From assembly GCA_027422505.1 (NCBI GenBank), contig JAPQWV010001574.1:17436-81435 (forward strand): DNA of 64,000 nucleotides, read 5' to 3'. This document shows, in pieces, positions 56,914 through 64,000 of this stretch. The translations under genes were made by a program, and so were the position numbers. Below the pieces are notes generated by a model. The model was not told the DNA's origin, did not search any database, and saw nothing but the letters and a program-made list of their open reading frames with translations. Each line of letters starts with the position of its first letter. Position 1 is the stretch's first letter. This stretch comes from Craterostigma plantagineum (Eukaryota; Streptophyta; Magnoliopsida; Lamiales; Linderniaceae).

Positions 56914-57181
56914 GTGCTTGTTTGGTTCGTTGGTTTATATTTAGGACGGTTTAAATTAGTAAGGTTTATATAAAATAAATTAATGGGTATAAAATAAAAT
57001 GTGTGTTTGGTTAGTGGGTTTAAATAACACACGTGAGGAGGTGTGTTTATTTAAACCCGCTGGCATGGGTTTAAACTGGGATTATATAAAACCCGTGGTT
57101 TATTTATACCTATAAACCAAACACTTGCATATGTGTTAAACTCACACTTAAAAAAACTAAACCTATGAACCAAACAAGCCA
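56914..57181. mobile_element. Harbinger/Tourist-like MITE (268 bp)
   Basis: The ends GTGCTTGTTTGGTTCGTTGG and CCTATGAACCAAACAAGCCA are inverted repeats. The flanking TTA trinucleotides (56911-56913 and 57182-57184) are the PIF/Harbinger TSD. The interior is AT-rich with GGGTTTAAA-type inverted words and no coding capacity. Confidence 0.85.
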
Positions 57182-57184
57182 TTA

Positions 57185-57892
57185 ATAAAATATTTATTAT
57201 TGGCAAAAACCATACTGGCTCCGTTGGATTTTCTACCCGTCATAATAAAAAATTTGATGGGACGAAAATTTCAAAGAAATTGGATTGCTTTCGAGGCGGG
57301 TTGGGGAATGATAGCCCTAAATAGGAGACCTTGGGGTTTGGGACGTATCCATCTGACCCCGAGGATTAGTCCCACGTCTGGAGTGTGTGGGGCAAATAGC
57401 CCCCGCCTTGCCAAGTCTGTGTGGCGTAAAAAGCCCACGGCTGGCAGAGGCTAGCACATAGCCATGCTGTGTGGGGATAACTCAGAACAGAAAAAAATAA
57501 ATAAATAAATAAATAAACTTCTATTAATTTTCTTTCTAGTTATATAATTTTTCAAAATACATAAATATTTTTTTAATTATTTCTACCTCCCTAAAAAAAC
57601 CCGTCTTTTTAGCATCATTTTAAAATATTTGTATTCACCGCACCCCCATCACCCCCCTCGGCCACCCTACGACGTTAAGGTCGGAGTGAGCTTTCGAACA
57701 GTTATTTAGGTCAACATCAACACGAGCTTCAATCGCGGCAGTTCGAATCATCTTTCACCCCAATTTTAAAAGTTTGTTCGATATAAAAAAAAAAAAAAAA
57801 ATTATTTATGCCTTTATGGTCAACACTCAAGCACATTTATTTACTTATTCAAGGTACTTTTTTTTCTTTTAAAAAATATAAGCAAAAAAAAA
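57185..57892. other. Retroposon-like tail sequences, no gene
   Basis: An unassigned block (57190-57480) ends in (AAAT)n at 57490-57522, which suggests a LINE or SINE 3' tail. A second block (about 57650-57780) has a B-box-like AGTTCGAATCA and ends in a poly-A run at about 57786-57802, so it may be a SINE remnant. No protein motif is seen in either. Confidence 0.3.
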
Positions 57893-58580
57893 CTAAGACT
57901 CTGACTCGGCCGAGAAAACTCGGTCACGTATCTCCGAAAAGTCCTTCACGTCCGATCCCCACAACCTACAAAACGCCATAAAAACGTCATTTCAAATCAG
58001 CAGAGTTTGCGCTATTTATTGTGTTGGGTTAATTGTGTTGGGTTAAGGTAATAACTCTCACCAGCATTCAACTCCAACTGCGTTAGCGCCCGCCTTGTCC
58101 GCCTTTTCGTCGTCCCCGACATGAACTGCTTCGCTGGCATCTACCGACATTTCATCTGCAATATATATTCATCAACAAACGAATAAAAAAAAAATTCCCC
58201 ATCAAGCGAATTTTTTTTCCGGAAAATACCTAAAGCAGCTTTAAATATCCTCTCGTCGGGCTTTTCATAGCCCACCTCGGACGAAATTATCACAGAATCA
58301 AACCTAAGTCAAAGAAACGCACACACAAAGAGAGTTTGATTATTAGCATATCACAAGCGTATTAAGCTTCGTTTTTTCAAGAAAATGGAGACTCACAGAT
58401 CTATTAGGCATAGGTCCTTCAACAGCTTCCTCAGGCGAGAGTCGAAGTTAGACACAACAGCTAGCTTGACTGCCAGCGTTTGCTTAAAATAAAACGATGA
58501 ATACATTACGCCAAAGCAGTATAGTGGGAATTAATTCATTATTAACCTCCATCGGCTTTCAACAATTTCATTGTCTCATA

Positions 58581-60245
58581 GGCTTAATTATTTTTTTGGT
58601 CCCATAACTAATGGGGTTTGGCGTTACAGGACACGTATTTTAGTCTTCGGCAAAATACGGACGTTAACTTTTAAAAAAATGGCAATATAGGGACATTATA
58701 GACGGTAAGATGCTGTATTTTGACCCGAACCCGCTGACTTGGAACCCGACCCGCTGACATGTGCACTTAAAGACTCGACAGCTCATTAAAAATTATGACG
58801 TGGTGCCAAGTCATAAAAATCGTTGATGTGGCGATATATAAAAATAAAAAAATAAAAAGAAAATAAAGTTAATTAAAAAAATCGATTCCATCATCTCTCT
58901 CTCACACACATACACACATTTCTAAAACTCAAAAATCGGCCAGAACTTCTCGGCGCTGAACGACGGCACCGTCGCCGACTTCTCCTCTCTGTTCCCAACT
59001 TAGCCCAAAAAACTGCCATCCTCAGTTCGGATATCGAATCTTCGAATCGGGCCCTGATAACGACCAAACCCGAGGCAGAAACCCCCAAATTAGGCCAACT
59101 TGAAGATGCTCAATTCCCATTCTTCATCAGTTTTTTGAATCGGGCTTTGCTGTAGCGAAAACCGTAAGATGCAATTTCTTCACAAATAAAAGATCTGAAA
59201 TCTGCTGGTAATTTCAAAATCGCCCCAGACGGGTCTTCGGGGAGCAGTATCTCCCTGAGATATGACGATAATCGCTGGCTCTGGGATGGTGACGGCCTGG
59301 TGGTGGTGCTGGCTCGGAGTGCGACGCCGCCTAACACGACCACATCACAGCTGCTCGTCGCCACCTACACACCGCCACACACTGCCCGTCGCCGTCGCAG
59401 CCTCACACCACCACACCGATCTGCCCGTCGCCGCCTAAAAACCACAACACCGCAGATATGCAGTCGCACGCGCAGCCACACCACCACACCGCAAATCTAA
59501 GATGAAGAAAGAATGACGAGGAGGAAATTGCTTCATATGTCTTCTTCTTCGTCATCACCTATTGGTTCGGCGGAGGAGCGGTCAGCTGCCCGGAGTTCCG
59601 CACGGGTTTCGTCGAACACATCAGCAACGACCCAATTCCTTCTCGTACGGCGACCTTTCGAGCTCTACTACAACGGGGTCAGGGTCGGGCCTCTGCCCTC
59701 TGCCGGCGAGCATCTCCGATTTCCTTCTCGGATCTGGCTTCGATCTATTGCTTGACCAATTACCCCAAATCGAGCTGACGAGTGGAAACCCTAATCCGCC
59801 GACCTCGAAATGAGATTCAGTCCATGCCGAGGATAGAGATCGCCGACGAGCACGTCGACGGAGAATCTCACTGCCCGTCTGTAAGGAGCCCTTCAATTTC
59901 GGCAACGAGGCGAGGAAATGGTGGTGAGAGAGAGAACTATTTTTTCCCCAAAAGAGAGAGAGAACGATGAAGATGTAAATATTACTTTTTAATTTAATAT
60001 ATGACGTTGAGCCACATCATCGATTTTATGACGTGGTGCACATTTGACTCTTTTATGGCATGCCAAGCTACATGTCAGCGGGTCCGATGCCTCGTCAGCG
60101 GGTTCGGATCAAAATACCGGGGTCGGATCATACTGTCCCCAAATTGCCATTTTTTTTAAAGTTAATGTCCCTATTTTGCAATACCTCAAATACTGTCTTT
60201 ATAATGCCAATCCCCATTAGTTACGGGACCAAAAAATATTAAGCC
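58581..60245. mobile_element. Pack-MULE (1,665 bp) in a HAD exon
   Basis: TIRs of about 280 bp start GGCTTAATTATTTTTTTGG and GGCTTAATATTTTTTGG and share GACCCGAACCCGCTGAC and GACCCGCTGACATGT. The flanks are a perfect 10-bp TSD, TTGTCTCATA (58571-58580 and 60246-60255), whose single copy restores the HAD reading order. There is no transposase. The GC-rich interior (58900-59950) carries parts of a RING E3 ligase gene, so this is a Pack-MULE. Confidence 0.88.
59520..59935 (+). pseudogene. Captured RING-type E3 ligase fragment inside the Pack-MULE
   Basis: Across two or three frames the plus strand reads [16 protein letters not shown] (59590-59640, resembling the N-terminal zinc ribbon of the RING1/RHC/RDUF group). 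It continues [20 protein letters not shown] (59712-59770), then PPTSK, EIQSMPRIEIADEHVDGESH (59813-59873) and CPVCKEPFNFGNEAR, the start of the RING. It then stops at the TIR-proximal sequence, so the second half of the RING is absent. One-base losses occur near 59812 and 59875. This is a gene capture, not a functional gene. It is unrelated in sequence to the small RING-H2 gene at 53442. Confidence 0.75.
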
Positions 60246-61331
60246 TTGTCTCATAGCTCCGTGGGGAAGATGCCATGCTTCGCCCTGAGCATAGTACTGT
60301 TCTGAGCAAAAATAAATAAATAAATAAATAAAACGTAGCTAAAGTTGAGGTAAATAGCGTGCGCTCACAGAGAATATAAAGTCTAAGGTAGTGTATTGTA
60401 ATTATTTGGGCTTAAGAACCTCAAGTTATATGACCTCATAGACTCTCTTCGAAGTAATTTGGATCACTACATCCCGTGGATACAACTAGCTTCCAAAATG
60501 GTTTTCCGTCGCCCTGTTAATCATTTTTGGATCGAAATATAGTCATTGAACTAAAAATCGATCACTATTGAACAAGAATATTTCGCCCCAATGTGGTCTC
60601 GACTAGTTCGACCAGTGATCGGATAACATTAGCACCAAAAGTTCTAGAATTATTTGCAACACAAATAAACGATGTCCCAAATAGCATTTTGAAAGATCGA
60701 AGACTTAAATTCGATTACAAAAGAGTTCGATGAGCACCTGATAACAAAGTTTTCTGCCATGGTGCCGAGAAAGCTCTTCTGAAACCTTGCTTTATCTCAG
60801 CTTCAGTGAGCTTCAAACTCGAAAAAAAGGCAGAGAATCATCACAAAGAAATCGGCCCAAGCAACTGGCAAGCAAGAAACACAACAATTCATGACAAAAT
60901 CAAATATTTTCTCTTAATTACAAGAAGCTCGAGAAATTTCGACCATATTTTTTTCCGATGGTCATCTCCACGACAGGCTTAGCCAATTGCAAGAGCGTAC
61001 CACCAGCGTCTAACAATAGCCCTTCATACGCCTTAGATTTCTTGCCTGAAAAAGAAGATAGATTTGCAACCAGAAGCAAAATGTTAAAATTAAAGTCAGA
61101 GAAACAAATTCGCGAAAAGGGCTGTGAGAGTGGGCGTCAGCAGGCTTTTATCCATCCTATAGCAATCGCTCAATGTAACTTGTAAGGATCGAAGAGCCTA
61201 ACCTGCGTGAATAGTTGGAGAGGAAGAAGACATGGAACGACACCGTATTGGAACGGATTTTGCGAAATTGAGATTCGAGGTTTGGATTCTGAAGCCCTTA
61301 ATAGAGACAGGGGACTCTCCATTGCATTCAT

Positions 61332-62650
61332 CAACGGGGAAAAGAATGGCGCGCAACAGTTAAAAAACACTTCACGGAACTTTTTTCCTGCAAGTTCTTA
61401 CTGCAACTCCAACATTACTCATTTCTTACATAACCAAATAAATAAGGGCTAATTGGACTTGAGGCCCTACTAACACTAGTAACTTGTGCACACTCGATGC
61501 GTGTGCACGAATCTTAAATCTAACTAAAATAAATTGTTAACTATAAAATATCAATTATTTCTAGGGAGCTCGTTTGTGCACATCTTTCGACAGTCTCAAA
61601 TGTAAATCACAAATAATTAAAAAAAAAAAAACACAACTCTTTTACTTGTATGCCAAGAGCGATACAGGGTTAACAGGTGGATTGAATGGTTCAGCTGCAT
61701 CCATTATAACCGTTCTCACACCTACAAAAACCGAAAAGATAAAATTATTAAATTTAATCATTCATAAACAAACTGTGGCAATAGATTGCTATAATTATTG
61801 AGAATATTAATTAGCATCATACAATAGATTTCTACCTCCTCAATGCAGCTTTTAGTTCTTGCTCATTCAAATATGACTCATCATGTTGACAACTCAGACA
61901 TCTTTCTTCTCATGTCTTATCGCCTTTGCCTGGTTCAATATTACTACATCACTCAAGCCTGAAGAACCCAGTCCCTTAGATGATTTAATCTTTATGCCAA
62001 GAGACTTCTGGTTAACATAGCATCTTGTTGACTCCATCCGAACAACATGGTATTTTAGTGCTTGTCTCAACCTTTAAATCCATGACAGATTCAACATCTC
62101 ATTGTCATGCTCATGATCACCATGCCTGTATTTCTCTTCTGGCATTATGGTCAAAAGATTTGAAGCTACCTCATGCTTTTGCTAGTTAGGTCTTCCTTCT
62201 TTATTTCCACGTCTTCACTTCATTTTTAAGATTCTTGTCACTTGCCTCGACAAAGCTCCTCAATGCAGCCCAGGAATGATATTTTCGGGCTTTAGGAGCA
62301 AACAGGAAAACTATGTAAGGAAATCGTAGTAAAGATTAACTTTTACTTCTAGTTCTATCTACATAGCTAGAATCAAAGTGTCATAAACTATACGAAGAAA
62401 TACATAAAATACAATAACGTAACCATAACTTTTCTAGTTCCATTCCATCGTAAGATGGAAATTAGAAATCGTAATGGAAACTTGTTTTCCCCCACAGCGC
62501 ATATACGCAAAGAGGAATAAGAATCCCAAAACTAACACGTTGGTTGTTCCCAATTAAGAGACACGTGGCGGTTTTATGTACCATAAAAAAAAGGGTACTT
62601 ACGTCTTCTGATTGTGGGCACACAAAGCCAAAAAAGCCAACGGCCGAAGA
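61332..62650 (-). other. Upstream flank of the HAD gene with faint coding traces
   Basis: On the minus strand, 61650-61725 could read VRTVIMDAAEPFNPPVNPV, and 62250-62330 could read ARKYHSWAALRSFVEASDKN. Both are bounded by AG- or GT-like sites. I do not recognise the family, and many stops separate them. Other parts hold no gene that I can see. They may be decayed exons of one minus-strand gene whose first exon is near 63000-63110. Confidence 0.25.
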
Positions 62651-62999
62651 TAATTCAGGACCAATTCTTCTTATTCACCAATTTAAGAAAGACCACGCAT
62701 AAATTTCACGCGACGCTTATGCAGATCAAGCTATCATCACGGATAAATCGATAACAAAACTGCCCAGTGAAGCTAGATAAACCTAAAATGCTCGATCCCA
62801 TACATGAACATGTGATTAAGAAGCAAAATTCCACTATACTCTCAAACGTTAAATAGAGATAGATTACCACAAACCTCGGTAGAGTCAAAACACGTCGAAT
62901 TATGCGCGAGACAAACACCGAGGTGATCCCAAAATCCCCTAGAACTGAGTGATGGGCGAGGACTGAATAGAGAAAAAATGGAGAGCTAGAGAAAAAAAT

Positions 63000-63300
63000 C
63001 ACCGAAAATCCCCGCGTTCTTAACGATGAAGAGCTGTTCCTTCATGTGGTCCACATAAGCCTCCAAGTGGCGGACAGCAACTGGTGGTGGTGACCGTGCC
63101 TCTTCCGAAGGCGGCCAAGAGTCTACGGCTTCGGTATTTGGGAGAGCTTATTCGAATCGCCCTGGGTTTTTGAGACCTCGTTCTTGGTCGGAAATGAGAC
63201 GGAGGAGGTGGCGCTTGGCCGCGGACTTTGATTGGTCGGGTGAGGGCGGCGGAGAACTTGGGGGAGGGCGTGGGAACTCTGTGTTTTGATTTGTTAATTG
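63000..63300 (-). other. Possible first exon of an unidentified minus-strand gene
   Basis: GC content rises sharply here compared with its surroundings. One minus-strand frame near 63010-63075 reads VRHLEAYVDHMKEQLFIVKN, preceded by Pro/Ser-rich codons. No start codon or family can be assigned. The pattern would suit a 5' exon, but the evidence is composition and one short open stretch only. Confidence 0.25.
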
Positions 63301-64000
63301 TCTCCTCGAGTTTCCTTTAATGTTCCTCTCACATCACACGGAAACTGCTTTGATCAGAACGTGGGTAGGAGTTGATTGAACGTGTCTAATAATTTCGAGA
63401 TTTAATTTAATATTTATTAATTGCAGAAAAAAATTGATTGGTTGATTAGTAAAATTTGAGAGACCAAATTAGATTACAAATCGACTGTTTTTATCGACCC
63501 CAGAGCCTTTATAAAATACAATAGATATTGTCCTCGGTTCAGACCCCATTAGAGTTTGGTTTAGGATAAATTACCTGCTTTTCGAAAAATTCAAAAAAAG
63601 ACTCAAATCCTGTAATAAGAAATATTTGCCATTTACTGTTGCAAAAATTTACAGTATATGCCATCATCTCTCCCAACAACCGACGAATCGGTCCGAAAAC
63701 GAGATTTCACGTCCAGATTCGAACAGATTTCTACGATTGTGATGATATAAGGTGAAATATCGTTATTTGATCATAAGTGTTGATAAGTTCCGATATTAGT
63801 GACGTTAATTGTGAGAAAATAAATCTTACCCGTATAGCAAAATACCATGCTTCTTAAAGTAATAAATGACGCAACAGAAGTAAACATCATTCACAAATAA
63901 TACCAGTTCCTGCAATAACATTTCCTTACACTCAATTGGTCGAAAGAAAAAATTCATGTTCCAAATTCGACCCAATCTCGACGTTACTGACAGAAAAAGT
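63301..64000. other. AT-rich end of the window, nothing recognised
   Basis: No coding motif, terminal inverted repeat or long direct repeat was found in this last stretch. Confidence 0.4.

Larger units (their letters stand above)
57893..61331 (-). pseudogene. HAD-superfamily hydrolase, disrupted by a Pack-MULE
   Basis: Nine minus-strand exons. E1 61203-61331 (MNAMESPLSLLR..., possible transit peptide). E2 60944-61045 (AYEGLLLDAGGTLLQLAKPV, HAD motif I DxGGT). E3 60738-60820 (LTEAEIKQGFRRAFSAPW). E4 about 60445-60490 (GCSDPNYFEE). E5 60256-60301 continuing at 58547-58580 (YYAQGEAWHLPHGA / YETMKLLKADG). E6 58397-58469 (VKLAVVSNFDSRLRKLLKDL, motif II). E7 58230-58303 (FDSVIISSEVGYEKPDERIF, motif III Lys). 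E8 58062-58155 (EAVHVGDDEKADKGG, motif IV). E9 57893-57965 (WGSDVKDFSEIRDRVF, stop). All HAD catalytic motifs remain. The gene is broken by a 1.67-kb insertion inside exon 5, a missing T beside it and an extra C in exon 8. Substrate is unknown. Confidence 0.88.

Overview
The window looks like nuclear DNA of a flowering plant, probably a eudicot. The recognisable coding remnants are plant genes: a soluble inorganic pyrophosphatase, a plastid-type ribosomal protein L11, a HAK5-type potassium transporter, the chromodomain of LHP1, a HAD-family hydrolase and RING-finger E3 ligases. They sit in a dense bed of Copia and Gypsy LTR elements, a Helitron, hAT, Mutator-like, CACTA-like and Harbinger elements. 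No rRNA or tRNA gene and no CRISPR array was seen. Almost every ancestral gene is broken, and several contain transposons. All calls come from reading the sequence; no database search was run.

Left part (1-20,700). A minus-strand pyrophosphatase pseudogene (366-6625) holds a plus-strand Copia element in one intron, flanked by an unusual 16-bp direct repeat. A long-TIR Mutator-like MITE follows. A plastid L11 pseudogene is split into two exon blocks (8237-8440 and 13749-13955) by a minus-strand Copia element. After that come a decayed Sirevirus-like LTR with an hAT MITE inside it, a GC-rich hAT-like fragment, and a CACTA-like element with another hAT element nested in it.

Middle (20,775-36,351). 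A seven-exon HAK5-like transporter carries about six one-base frameshifts. Downstream is a three-level nest, each level supported by its own target-site evidence: a 502-bp hAT element (8-bp TSD), split by an 11.9-kb minus-strand Helitron with Rep/helicase exons, itself split by a 4.6-kb Mutator-like element (9-bp TSD) whose interior is mostly a 23-bp minisatellite built on GGTAC.

Right-centre (36,858-53,000). A roughly 2.1-kb unit is repeated three times in tandem. Each unit has the 5' part of an LHP1 gene (chromodomain exons), facing a Copia LTR that carries a 0.92-kb non-autonomous Helitron. A nearly intact Copia element with 130-bp LTRs sits in intron 1 of the middle unit only. The third unit runs into the leader of the Copia element that owns the LTR, followed by Gypsy-like LTR sequence. 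Three stretches here are packed with family-specific CG-core palindromic or near-palindromic words: GTCACGGCCGTGAC, TTCGCGAA and TCGCCCGAT.

Right part (53,000-64,000). A small intact RING-H2 reading frame has a substituted zinc ligand. Next is a 2.66-kb non-autonomous LTR element whose two LTRs match in U3 but differ completely in U5, then a Harbinger MITE. A nine-exon HAD hydrolase pseudogene follows; one exon is cut by a Pack-MULE that itself carries a RING E3 gene fragment. The last 2.7 kb hold only weak coding traces.
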